A stretch of DNA of 41,664 bases, from the NCBI GenBank assembly GCA_913060565.1, contig CAJXRU010000020.1, positions 1 through 41,664 on the forward strand. Direction: 5' to 3'. Under the pieces are notes generated by a model. The model was not told where the DNA came from. It did no database searches and saw only the letters and a program-made list of their open reading frames with translations. Below are positions 8,639 through 15,869 of the stretch, piece after piece (the stretch's first letter is position 1; each line of letters begins with the position of its first letter). The position numbers and the translations under genes are program-made. Origin of the DNA: an uncultured Gammaproteobacteria bacterium (GTDB lineage: Bacteria; Pseudomonadota; Gammaproteobacteria; Enterobacterales; Psychrobiaceae).

Positions 8639-9082
8639 TTATTCGCCTCTCACTTGAATTTTCTCAACGTTACTAAAAGATGTTTTCGCAGGTTTGCCAG
8701 TCAGCGTAAATTCAATTGCCACGTAGTTATTACGCGTTTTTCCTGCTGATTTGGTATATACCCATTTTTGAACACCTAATATTGCGCTCGCATCGAATAA
8801 CCCATCGTGATCAGAAGCGACCACCTCAATATCAGAAGCATTGCCATCTTTTTCAATACTGAAATTGACCAAAACAGCCCCTTCAATCTTGTTTTTTATC
8901 GCATATTTAGGATAAATCGGCAGCGCTCTTTTAATAACGGAGACTTCAGTAGCCGCAGCTTCCGCCTGATTGCCAGCATGACTTTGGAAAGCAATTGAGC
9001 TCAGTATGAGTAAAACCCCAGCAGGCATAAAATGCCAAGTGTTAGTGATTCGCTTAAAAAAGTTATTTGCACGTATCTTCAT
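8639..9082 (-). CDS. Small secreted protein with TonB C-terminal domain
   Basis: A 147-aa protein with a hydrophobic N-terminal segment (about residues 17-34, likely a signal peptide ending near SHAG) joined almost directly to a TonB C-terminal-type domain (about 50-128). The domain shows the family pattern IYPKYAIKNKIEGAVLV, a DG turn, and a final strand FDASAILGVQKWVY. True TonB proteins have a membrane anchor and a long Pro-rich spacer that reaches TonB boxes. Both the spacer and ExbBD neighbours are missing, so energy transduction is doubtful. These short forms are common in Alteromonadales and of unknown role. A paired palindrome lies upstream. Confidence 0.75.
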   Translation of the reverse strand: MKIRANNFFKRITNTWHFMPAGVLLILSSIAFQSHAGNQAEAAATEVSVIKRALPIYPKYAIKNKIEGAVLVNFSIEKDGNASDIEVVASDHDGLFDASAILGVQKWVYTKSAGKTRNNYVAIEFTLTGKPAKTSFSNVEKIQVRGE

Positions 9083-9161
9083 GTTTTTCCTTTGTATTCA
9101 TGGGTAGTGAGCGATCTCTGTTAATTTTAATAAGGTGTAATTTGTAAACTTATTAAAACAA

Positions 9162-9204
9162 TGATTACATACGTAATTGATACGTATAATTACAGTTGTA
9201 ATCA
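9162..9204. promoter_or_regulatory. Tandem ATTAC-N4-GTAAT operator pair
   Basis: Two palindromes of the same form, ATTAC-N4-GTAAT, occur at 9164-9177 and 9189-9202, centred 25 bp apart. The outer 8-mers TGATTACA and TGTAATCA are also complementary. They lie about 80-120 bp upstream of the TonB-like gene's start, inside the longest gene-free gap of the window (9083-9370). This looks like a dimeric repressor or activator site. The cognate regulator is not evident nearby. Confidence 0.5.
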
Positions 9205-9370
9205 AAGGTGTCAACGGCTAATTCTCAATGGAAGTAATTTATAGTGAGATTAAAAGGTTGGAAAAATGACTTTGCCGCTAAATAACTGAGTATAGGAATT
9301 AAGCCCTAAACAAACTGTGATGAGTGATTAATAGTTCCATGGCTGCTGAACGCAACCATGGTACTTCAAT

Positions 9371-10588
9371 TTAGTTGTGGTGTTTATTCAAATGTTGTTT
9401 CAACAGATCTTTGCCGTAGTCGTTGCCATTAGGCGTTCTGATCATTGTGTGAATGTGATTACGCGTTGGGCTTCTATCGTTCGATGGGACACCAACGGGT
9501 GCTTGATGATCAAATTCAATTAAAACGACAGGGTTATGAATTCTATAATAAAAAACACCATCATCTGTCGTGTCTCCGGCCCAACCAAACCACGTGTTAT
9601 CGATGTGTTTTTGGACATCAGCCATTTTTACTTTGGCGTGGCCATCACGCATTTTTCCAATGTATTGGTCAGTCAAGGTAAGTAAATCCGCACGCTGTTT
9701 AGGTGTCATATCTTTTGCATTTACGCCTTGATAGTCCAACGTCAAGTTGTCTTGAAAACCAGCCGCTTTTAAATTTTCACGGCGTTTTTCGTCAATACGT
9801 GCTGTTGTTTGTTGATCGGCATTCAGACTTTGCATCAATGCTAAACCAAGGTTTTGTTCGTCTTGAAACAGCAAGTTTCCTTCGTGCTTACCCGACGTAG
9901 CCAGCACTGGCTCTGCCCCCATAAATGCGGGAGAGAACACCACTTGGTCGCCTAAGATAAAGTAGTTAATAGCCAGATGATGGCCATCAATTTGCCAGCC
10001 CCATGGCTGAGTTTCTGACGGTGTCCCCATGATGGTAATAAAATACAATTCTTCATCGAGGTGCGGCGCACCATTGTTGAGTTCACGTAATGTTTGATCG
10101 GTTTTCATAATGTCGCGCGTTTGCTGTAAGCCACGCGCGCTCAAGGAAGTTCGCAACATGTTAAATGCCGCCATTTTTTGATCGGTCGTCATTTCTTTAA
10201 GACTAACGCCTTGGCGGTCGTAAATACCATTATCGACATTTAACCATTTACGCCATTCAATATCGTCAACTGAAAATGATGCCTTTTCTTGTTGTTCTGG
10301 CGATAACTGCGCTAGGAATAACTGCGCTGTGTCGACGATGGGTTTAGTAGAAACACCGGTAGATTTAATTGGAAATAGCCCCGATTGAATACCATCAGAG
10401 GTGCGTACACCGACAAACTTTTGTGACAAGGCGTCTGACTCTCTCTTGGCAAATGCTCTAGTTGCACCTTCCATGCCTTTAGATTTCTGTATTTTATTAG
10501 CCGATGTAACACCTTTGTCTGCAACAAGCTCATTTTGATTGCATCCAGCAAGACTGGCTGCAATGATTACTGCTAATAATGATTTCAT
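9371..10588 (-). CDS. DUF3500-family lipoprotein
   Basis: A 405-aa protein with a lipoprotein signal (lipobox LAGC, lipidated Cys at residue 16). The body matches my recollection of DUF3500. The recognisable blocks are WGWQIDGHHLAINYFILGD, VVFSPAFMGAEP, FEDEQ-like LLFQDEQNLGLAL, and a C-terminal NHIHTMIRTPNGNDYGKDLL. Conserved His residues in GHH and HIH suggest a metal or catalytic site, but no activity is established for the family. The polar C-terminus ends in HLNKHHN. It is divergent from the peroxiredoxin gene with 169 bp of AT-rich promoter between them, and appears monocistronic. Confidence 0.8.
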   Translation of the reverse strand: MKSLLAVIIAASLAGCNQNELVADKGVTSANKIQKSKGMEGATRAFAKRESDALSQKFVGVRTSDGIQSGLFPIKSTGVSTKPIVDTAQLFLAQLSPEQQEKASFSVDDIEWRKWLNVDNGIYDRQGVSLKEMTTDQKMAAFNMLRTSLSARGLQQTRDIMKTDQTLRELNNGAPHLDEELYFITIMGTPSETQPWGWQIDGHHLAINYFILGDQVVFSPAFMGAEPVLATSGKHEGNLLFQDEQNLGLALMQSLNADQQTTARIDEKRRENLKAAGFQDNLTLDYQGVNAKDMTPKQRADLLTLTDQYIGKMRDGHAKVKMADVQKHIDNTWFGWAGDTTDDGVFYYRIHNPVVLIEFDHQAPVGVPSNDRSPTRNHIHTMIRTPNGNDYGKDLLKQHLNKHHN

Positions 10589-10640
10589 AGAGCATTCCTT
10601 AATTAGGCTTCTAGAATAATTAAGTAAAAATAAAGACTTA

Positions 10641-10749
10641 AGTTCTCAATTAATAAAAATTATTCAATTTAATATTAAATATCTATTAGTTCGAAATTAA
10701 AGTCTAAAACATTTACACTAATTTGCATTCAAGAAACCGATTGAGAACT
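10641..10749. repeat. Widely spaced 10-bp inverted repeat in the divergent promoter
   Basis: AGTTCTCAAT (10641-10650) and its exact complement ATTGAGAACT (10740-10749) bracket the AT-rich interval between the DUF3500 and peroxiredoxin genes. The second arm ends 8 nt before the peroxiredoxin ATG and contains its GAGAA ribosome-binding sequence. It could be a looping operator or a long-range leader pairing; coincidence is not excluded. Confidence 0.3.
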
Positions 10750-10757
10750 GTCTAGAA

Positions 10758-11225
10758 ATGAAAATTGAAACAATGCCAAATGGCCAACTAACACAACGCC
10801 TAAATGGTGAAACTGTTACTCACGATGCAATTGAGCTTTTCGCTAACAAAAAAGTCGCTCTGTTTGCCGTTCCCGGTGCTTTCACTCCAACCTGTTCCGC
10901 ATCTCATTTACCAGGTTTTGTCGCACTAGCAGATAAAATCAAAGCCAAAGGTGTCGATGCGATTGTTTGCTTATCTGTTAATGATGCATTTGTCATGGAA
11001 GCTTGGGGGCAAGCTCATAATGCTGAAGAAATCATGATGCTAGGCGACGGTGATGGCAGTTACACCAAGGCATTAGGCCTAGACAAAGAAACTGGCAGCT
11101 TCGGCGGTATTCGCTCACAGCGTTATTCGATGATTGTTGATAATGGCGTGGTGACTAATTTAAACATTGAACAACCAAAAGAATTTAAGATCAGCGATGC
11201 CGAAACACTATTAGGCCAGATTTAA
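10758..11225 (+). CDS. Prx5-type peroxiredoxin (redoxin family)
   Basis: A 155-aa thiol peroxidase that reduces hydrogen or organic peroxides. The peroxidatic cysteine C46 lies in the signature PGAFTPTCSASHLPGF, characteristic of the Prx5/hybrid peroxiredoxin branch. A second cysteine in VCLSVND could serve as resolving residue, and an Arg in the GIRSQRYSMIV strand matches the active-site Arg position. Length is normal for a single-domain member without a fused glutaredoxin. No signal peptide is present, so it is cytoplasmic. The next gene (an unknown Cys-rich membrane-anchored protein) starts 27 bp later with no promoter visible between them, so co-transcription is likely. Confidence 0.92.
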   Translation: MKIETMPNGQLTQRLNGETVTHDAIELFANKKVALFAVPGAFTPTCSASHLPGFVALADKIKAKGVDAIVCLSVNDAFVMEAWGQAHNAEEIMMLGDGDGSYTKALGLDKETGSFGGIRSQRYSMIVDNGVVTNLNIEQPKEFKISDAETLLGQI

Positions 11226-11252
11226 ATATCACTTATGCAAGGACGCTTTTTG

Positions 11253-12374
11253 ATGTTAAACAAACCACTTTCAATCTTACTAATAATATCTTTAATCATA
11301 GCGCTTGTAGTTGCATGGAAATACAAGACAAATGATGACTTGATGAGGAATAATAAATTACCTCTTCTTGTCAAACTTCATCATTCCGTTCAGGCCAATA
11401 GATTCACTACAGAAAAAGCGCCTTACTCTCCTCGGAAAGTAGTCACTAACAAGCCTGATTCAGAGTCAACTGAACTCTTAACATGTGACGATGGACTTCA
11501 TCACGCTCAAGAGTTTATCGACTTATCTGCCAAAAATCAGACACTTCAACAAAGTCTTCTAAACTCCAACGAAATAGAACATCAATTCTTAGCGAATATG
11601 TTAAACAGAGATACTACTCTACAAGCTAAAATCGACTCCCTATCAAATTTACTAAAAGAATCGCCAAATAATGAGATCATTTCATACAATTTATTAGCAT
11701 TATGTGCAGAAGGACAACAACTTTGCGCACAAGAGCTACTAGACAGAATAATGTCAGTTCAAAAAGATAACGGGGCAGCCTGGGCATTAATCTCGAGCAT
11801 TAGTGCTCAAAAAGATCATGGGCAACATGCGATTCAAGCATTGATAAATGCTTCTAAAGCTCCATTTTTCGATAACTATTTAGAGCTAAATACAAAATTT
11901 ATAGATAATGCCTATCGTGATATGGGAGCAGATGACGATTTACTTTTATATGTTGCTCTAATGACCCATGGTATCTCTTCTTCACCGCCAGTGATTCCCA
12001 TAATTAACCTTTGTCAGCCTCCTTTACTGTCAGACTCTAAAGTATTAGATGCCTGTTTTCATGCAGGAAATATATTTAGGCAAGGAACTCCTATGACCAA
12101 AATAGGTGGCGCAGCAATACAGATGTATGTTTATATCGAGCTAGGTGATGATTCTGCATTGCAAGAAGTAAAGAAAGAACTAAAAGAACTCGAAAAGCAC
12201 GCTATACGACACGGTAAAGCAATGGACATATTGGCAAGGCACAAAAATTCAGTAGCTGATTGGTTGGAATTTAGATTAGCTGGAGATGATTCTGGTAGTG
12301 AAATATATGCGATCACTAAGTCGAAGAAAATAGAAAGAGAATTCAATTCAAATGCTTGCAATTTTAATTGGTAA
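11253..12374 (+). CDS. Membrane-anchored Cys6 repeat protein, paralogue 1 of 3
   Basis: I do not recognise this 373-aa protein. It has one N-terminal transmembrane segment (about residues 7-25), a Ser/Thr/Lys-rich linker, and then a helical body that looks TPR-like (LSNLLKESPNNEIISYNLLALC and GAAWALISSISAQ blocks). Six cysteines match its two neighbours: one after the linker (LLTCDD), a C-x6-C pair (LCAEGQQLC), a C-x13-C pair (LCQ...DAC), and one close to the C-terminus (NACNFNW). This suggests disulfide bonds in the periplasm. The start at 11253 is chosen because AAGGACGC precedes it, as in the other two copies; an in-frame ATG at 11235 overlaps that signal. It is the most divergent copy. 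Confidence 0.75.
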   Translation: MLNKPLSILLIISLIIALVVAWKYKTNDDLMRNNKLPLLVKLHHSVQANRFTTEKAPYSPRKVVTNKPDSESTELLTCDDGLHHAQEFIDLSAKNQTLQQSLLNSNEIEHQFLANMLNRDTTLQAKIDSLSNLLKESPNNEIISYNLLALCAEGQQLCAQELLDRIMSVQKDNGAAWALISSISAQKDHGQHAIQALINASKAPFFDNYLELNTKFIDNAYRDMGADDDLLLYVALMTHGISSSPPVIPIINLCQPPLLSDSKVLDACFHAGNIFRQGTPMTKIGGAAIQMYVYIELGDDSALQEVKKELKELEKHAIRHGKAMDILARHKNSVADWLEFRLAGDDSGSEIYAITKSKKIEREFNSNACNFNW

Positions 12375-12406
12375 TTAGACACAAAAATCAATTAGGTACT
12401 CATGCA

Positions 12407-12476
12407 AAGGACGCGTTTTATGTCATTTAAAAAAGTAGCAGTTCCTTTAGTTGTTGGCGCTATTACAGCCATTATT
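12407..12476 (+). repeat. 70-bp 5' segment duplicated almost exactly (copy A)
   Basis: This segment covers the ribosome-binding site, the start codon and the membrane-anchor codons of paralogue 2. It matches 13617-13686 at 69 of 70 positions, differing only at 12441 (G) versus 13651 (A). Outside it the two genes differ at many positions. Confidence 0.95.
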
Positions 12477-13547
12477 TATAGCGAAATAAAAAAAGAATCT
12501 TCCATTGACGCTGCATTAGATTCATTGCCGACATCGGTCACTGAATCAGTGATTCAGACGACTCATGTCGAACACACTGCACCTTCTATTTCGAAAAAAG
12601 AAGTTACGCCCCCCACTAATAAACCAGTCATTACTGTTTGTGAGAATGTTTTTGAAGGGGCCATTTTAAACAACGAACAAATGAGCGAGTTAGACGCTAA
12701 CGATATCAAAATGCGACAAGTCATTGCTGATACATTGACACTAGAGAGTGAGTTTACGGCCTTAATCACTAATCAGAACGACACAGAGACTAAGATAGAA
12801 AGAACGTCACAGCTTAGTGAAAAGTATCCAAATAATCCGTTAATTTCTTATGAATTACTCTCGCTTTGTAGTAACAGTGAATATAACTGCTCACCCGAAC
12901 TCGTTACATCAACAGTGCAACAAGATTCAAACAACGGTGCTGCGTGGTTGTTATCTGCGATTTATCACGCGTCCAATAATGATACGAATTCTGCTGAAGC
13001 AGCTATTATTGAAGCCTCAAGGGCACCGAACTTTAATGATCATTGGAGTGACTATTCTTCAACTTTTTCAACCGCATATAAGCAAGCTGGCGCGATAGAA
13101 GGTGTCGAACTCGACGTTTTAGTAATGGGATATGTTGCCGCCCTGTCGAGCCCCAGCTATGGCGCGCTATTCAAGTTGTGTAAACAGGCACCTGTTGATA
13201 ACACAGCGCTGCTTGAAGCTTGTCTTACTTCGGGACAGTTGTTTGCTGACGAAAGTTCGGCTCAAATCTCACGATTAATCGGCAGTAACATTCAAAAGAA
13301 CGTGCTGACTAAACTTGGTCATACTGATGAATTAGCGCGTATTGTGCAGGCAAGAAAAGAGATGTTCGCTATCAACGAACAACAAAGTAAAGCACTCGAT
13401 TTAATATGGCGTAATCAATCGCTGCGAGCAGAATGGCAAGCTGAACTCATTAGAAATGGCGAAGTAACAGCAGCACAATTTGCCATAAATGAAGCAATAA
13501 GAATATCCAACGATCCCAATATTAATGAATGTTTAGTGGTTAATTAA
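12420..13547 (+). CDS. Membrane-anchored Cys6 repeat protein, paralogue 2 of 3
   Basis: A 375-aa paralogue of the flanking genes, function unknown. The N-terminus MSFKKVAVPLVVGAITAII forms a single membrane anchor, followed by a low-complexity linker (about 25-75). The helical body carries the shared blocks LSEKYPNNPLISYELLSLC, NNGAAWLLSAIYHA and AAIIEASRAPNFNDHW. The six cysteines fall in the same places: VCEN, C-x6-C (LCSNSEYNC), C-x13-C (LCKQ...EAC), and NECLVVN at the end. ATG 12420 is preferred over 12402, which lies upstream of the AAAGGACGC ribosome-binding site. The tandem arrangement with short gaps suggests an operon. TPR or Sel1 relatedness is only an impression from helix pattern. 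Confidence 0.78.
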   Translation: MSFKKVAVPLVVGAITAIIYSEIKKESSIDAALDSLPTSVTESVIQTTHVEHTAPSISKKEVTPPTNKPVITVCENVFEGAILNNEQMSELDANDIKMRQVIADTLTLESEFTALITNQNDTETKIERTSQLSEKYPNNPLISYELLSLCSNSEYNCSPELVTSTVQQDSNNGAAWLLSAIYHASNNDTNSAEAAIIEASRAPNFNDHWSDYSSTFSTAYKQAGAIEGVELDVLVMGYVAALSSPSYGALFKLCKQAPVDNTALLEACLTSGQLFADESSAQISRLIGSNIQKNVLTKLGHTDELARIVQARKEMFAINEQQSKALDLIWRNQSLRAEWQAELIRNGEVTAAQFAINEAIRISNDPNINECLVVN

Positions 13548-13564
13548 CAATTATTTATTAAACA

Positions 13565-13587
13565 TTGATATTATCACCTAATATCAA
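13565..13587. other. Intercistronic stem-loop between paralogues 2 and 3
   Basis: A perfect 9-bp inverted repeat (TTGATATTA, loop TCACC, TAATATCAA) lies in the 82-bp gap. The stem is AT-rich and is not followed by a T-tract, so it is not a standard terminator. It may be an mRNA processing or stability element or a protein site. Confidence 0.45.
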
Positions 13588-13616
13588 GAATAACTCATAC
13601 TAAAATTACGCCAAGC

Positions 13617-13686
13617 AAGGACGCGTTTTATGTCATTTAAAAAAGTAGCAATTCCTTTAGTTGTTGGCGCTATTACAGCCATTATT
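13617..13686 (+). repeat. 70-bp 5' segment duplicated almost exactly (copy B)
   Basis: Counterpart of 12407-12476 at the head of paralogue 3, with 69 of 70 positions identical. It includes AAGGACGC, the ATG and the first 19 codons (through ACAGCCATTATT). Confidence 0.95.
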
Positions 13687-14760
13687 GCTCTTGAATTAAA
13701 ACGTGAAATCTCAGGTTTTGATGAGGTATCGCCACAACAAGAACAAACAACTGAAGTTCAAGCCGTTACAAGCCAACTTAAAACTTCTCCAAATGAAAAG
13801 AAAGTCGTTCAACCTGAATCCTCAAAAGGCACTGTCATTGCCCAAGAAATAACTGAGTGTAAGGTTATAGACAACGAATCAAGTGAAGAATATGAAAATC
13901 GTTTTAATCGCGAGTCAGTTCGGTTAAACACGAACATCGCGCAGCTTGATACTTTAGAAAGTAACTTATACAAATTACTAACAGATAGTAGCGCCCCCCA
14001 CATTGCGTTAGAAAAAGCATTATCACTCAGCGAAAAATACCCTAACAATGATTTGACCAACTATCATGCCTTATCGGTATGTAGTGATGATGCAAATCTT
14101 TGTTCTGAGACACTGGTTTCTGACACGATTGATAAACTGTCAGATAATAGTGCGGCGTGGCTGCTCAAGGCGATTTATCATGCAGGTAAAGATGATACCA
14201 CCGCTGTCGAAACGGCCATTATTGAGGCATCAAAAGCCACCGCTTTCAACGGTCATTGGCATGATTACGTCGGTGTAATATCAAATGTCTACCAACACGC
14301 TGGAGATACAGGAACTCAGCTGCAAGATGAAATCAAAATGGGATATATTTCGGCAGTTGCATTGCCTTCATACGGCTCTTTACACAAAGTGTGTAAGCAA
14401 GCTTCGATGGAAAAACTCACGCTAATTGAAGCTTGTCTAACCGCTGGGCAACTGCTAGAGCGTGACAGCAAAACCTTTATCGCCAAGTTTATTGGCTTTT
14501 CAATGCAAGAAATTGCGTTAGAAAAACTCGATCGCCCCGAAGAGTTATCGCGCCTAGCCACAGTGCGCCAAGCTCATAAAGCGCTCCTAACCCAACAAGC
14601 CAAAGCAACCACTCTACTCTGGCGTAACACACCACTTCGTCATCAAATGCTGCGCCAGATAATGGAACATGGCGAAATAGCCCATGCAGAATTTGCGATT
14701 GAAGAAGCCATTAAACTCTCTAATGCGCCCAACGTTGATGAATGCAAAACGGTTAATTAG
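13630..14760 (+). CDS. Membrane-anchored Cys6 repeat protein, paralogue 3 of 3
   Basis: A 376-aa paralogue, function unknown. The anchor MSFKKVAIPLVVGAITAII differs from copy 2 by one residue over 19. A Gln/Ser/Lys-rich linker and the helical body follow (LSEKYPNNDLTNYHALSVC, SAAWLLKAIYHA, ETAIIEASKATAFNGHW). Cysteines are conserved: ECKV, C-x6-C (VCSDDANLC), C-x13-C (VCKQ...EAC), and DECKTVN. Copies 2 and 3 are clearly closer to each other than to copy 1. The body similarity is far lower than the near-identity of the first 70 bp, which points to recent gene conversion or strong constraint on the leader and anchor. Confidence 0.78.
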   Translation: MSFKKVAIPLVVGAITAIIALELKREISGFDEVSPQQEQTTEVQAVTSQLKTSPNEKKVVQPESSKGTVIAQEITECKVIDNESSEEYENRFNRESVRLNTNIAQLDTLESNLYKLLTDSSAPHIALEKALSLSEKYPNNDLTNYHALSVCSDDANLCSETLVSDTIDKLSDNSAAWLLKAIYHAGKDDTTAVETAIIEASKATAFNGHWHDYVGVISNVYQHAGDTGTQLQDEIKMGYISAVALPSYGSLHKVCKQASMEKLTLIEACLTAGQLLERDSKTFIAKFIGFSMQEIALEKLDRPEELSRLATVRQAHKALLTQQAKATTLLWRNTPLRHQMLRQIMEHGEIAHAEFAIEEAIKLSNAPNVDECKTVN

Positions 14761-14775
14761 CAGGCTCGAAACAAT

Positions 14776-14804
14776 CTGTTAGTGCGATCTGTAATTTGTA
14801 TAAT
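14776..14804 (+). promoter_or_regulatory. Candidate sigma-70 promoter of the SDR gene
   Basis: A perfect -10 box TATAAT (14799-14804) lies 17 bp downstream of a weak -35 (CTGTTA, 14776-14781). Transcription from about 14811 would give a 74-nt leader that contains the hairpin at 14850-14882. Confidence 0.45.
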
Positions 14805-14849
14805 TCTTTCTGGGAAAGGTATAAACCTGACCAATAAATAATCGCTAAC

Positions 14850-14882
14850 ATAGCCTCTATTGAAAACAATACATGAGGCTAT
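14850..14882 (+). promoter_or_regulatory. Leader hairpin covering the SDR ribosome-binding site
   Basis: ATAGCCTC (14850-14857) pairs with GAGGCTAT (14875-14882), and TATTG (14858-14862) pairs with CAATA (14867-14871) around an AAAA loop, leaving a 3-nt bulge. The 3' arm contains the AGG Shine-Dalgarno and ends 2 nt before ATG 14885. Folding would hide the ribosome-binding site. No T-tract follows, so it is not a terminator. Confidence 0.5.
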
Positions 14883-14884
14883 TT

Positions 14885-15814
14885 ATGACTAAGGCAATTT
14901 GGACAACAGATAATATTGGTGATCAGTCAGGTAAAACTGTCATCATCACAGGCAGTAACAGCGGCATTGGTAAAGAAACAGTAAAGCAATTAGCTGCCAA
15001 AGGCGCTAAGGTCATTATGGCGGTGCGTAACCTTGAAAAAGGTCGTCAAGCGATGACTGATATTAAGCAAGAAGTCGTCAATGCAGACATCGAAGTTAGG
15101 CAGCTTGATTTAAGTGACTTAAAGTCAGTTAGAGCATTTTCCGATACTATTCATCGTGATATGACATCTCTTGATATGCTGATTAACAACGCTGGCATCA
15201 TGATGTGTCCTAAAGCCAGTACTGCCGACGGTTTTGATATTCAAGTGGGCACCAATCATTTTGGTCACTTTGCACTCACCGCATTATTGTTTCCTTTATT
15301 ATGCGCCGCTAAGCATTCACGTCTTGTTGTGGTATCGAGTATTGCCCATAAGATGGCAAAAATTAACTTGGACGATGTTAATTGGACGACTCGAAAATAT
15401 GATAAAAACAAAGCGTATTTTGAAAGCAAATTAGCTAATACCTTGTTCGCTTATGAATATGTAAAACGCTTTTCCTCACAGCCCAATGCACCACGATTAA
15501 CCTTGGGACACCCGGGATGGACAAGCACTGGATTGCAGCAGCACGTTAGCTACTTACCCCTGCTCAATAAGTTTTTTGCCCAAGCACCTAAAGACGGCGC
15601 ATTACCAACTTTGCGCGCAGCAACAGATGAAACGGCAGTCAATGGTGATTTCTTTGGCCCAGCAAACTTTTTTGAACTGCGCGGCCATCCGGTACATGTA
15701 TCAGCAAGCAGTGAGTCAAAGAATCAAGCAGACGGAGAGCGCCTCTGGTCAATATCGGAAGATTTAACTGATGTATCTTTTGCTATGCCAACACCGACAC
15801 AAGTCGCGAGTTAA
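14885..15814 (+). CDS. Short-chain dehydrogenase/reductase (SDR), RDH/POR-like
   Basis: A 309-aa classical SDR, cytoplasmic, that would oxidise or reduce a carbonyl/hydroxyl group with NAD(P). The cofactor motif TGSNSGIG lies near residue 24. The NNAGIM structural motif, the catalytic Ser in VVVSSIAH, and the YxxxK pair (YFESK) are all present. The length and the NLEKG and RLTLGHPGWTSTGL segments resemble the retinol dehydrogenase/protochlorophyllide reductase-like group. The substrate is unknown. ATG 14885 is used because AGG lies 6 nt upstream; ATG 14873 lies in the leader hairpin. An AraC-type regulator follows after 55 bp on the same strand and probably controls or shares its pathway. Confidence 0.9.
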   Translation: MTKAIWTTDNIGDQSGKTVIITGSNSGIGKETVKQLAAKGAKVIMAVRNLEKGRQAMTDIKQEVVNADIEVRQLDLSDLKSVRAFSDTIHRDMTSLDMLINNAGIMMCPKASTADGFDIQVGTNHFGHFALTALLFPLLCAAKHSRLVVVSSIAHKMAKINLDDVNWTTRKYDKNKAYFESKLANTLFAYEYVKRFSSQPNAPRLTLGHPGWTSTGLQQHVSYLPLLNKFFAQAPKDGALPTLRAATDETAVNGDFFGPANFFELRGHPVHVSASSESKNQADGERLWSISEDLTDVSFAMPTPTQVAS

Positions 15815-15869
15815 GCTTGCTAGAAAAGGCTGTTACACTAAAGTTGTTAATTAATAAGGTGACGACAAG

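Noticed and set aside
11226-12419. The in-frame upstream ATGs at 11235 and 12402 as starts of paralogues 1 and 2
   Set aside because: Both lie before the AAGGACGC ribosome-binding sequence that is shared with paralogue 3, where no upstream ATG exists. The later ATG is consistent in all three.
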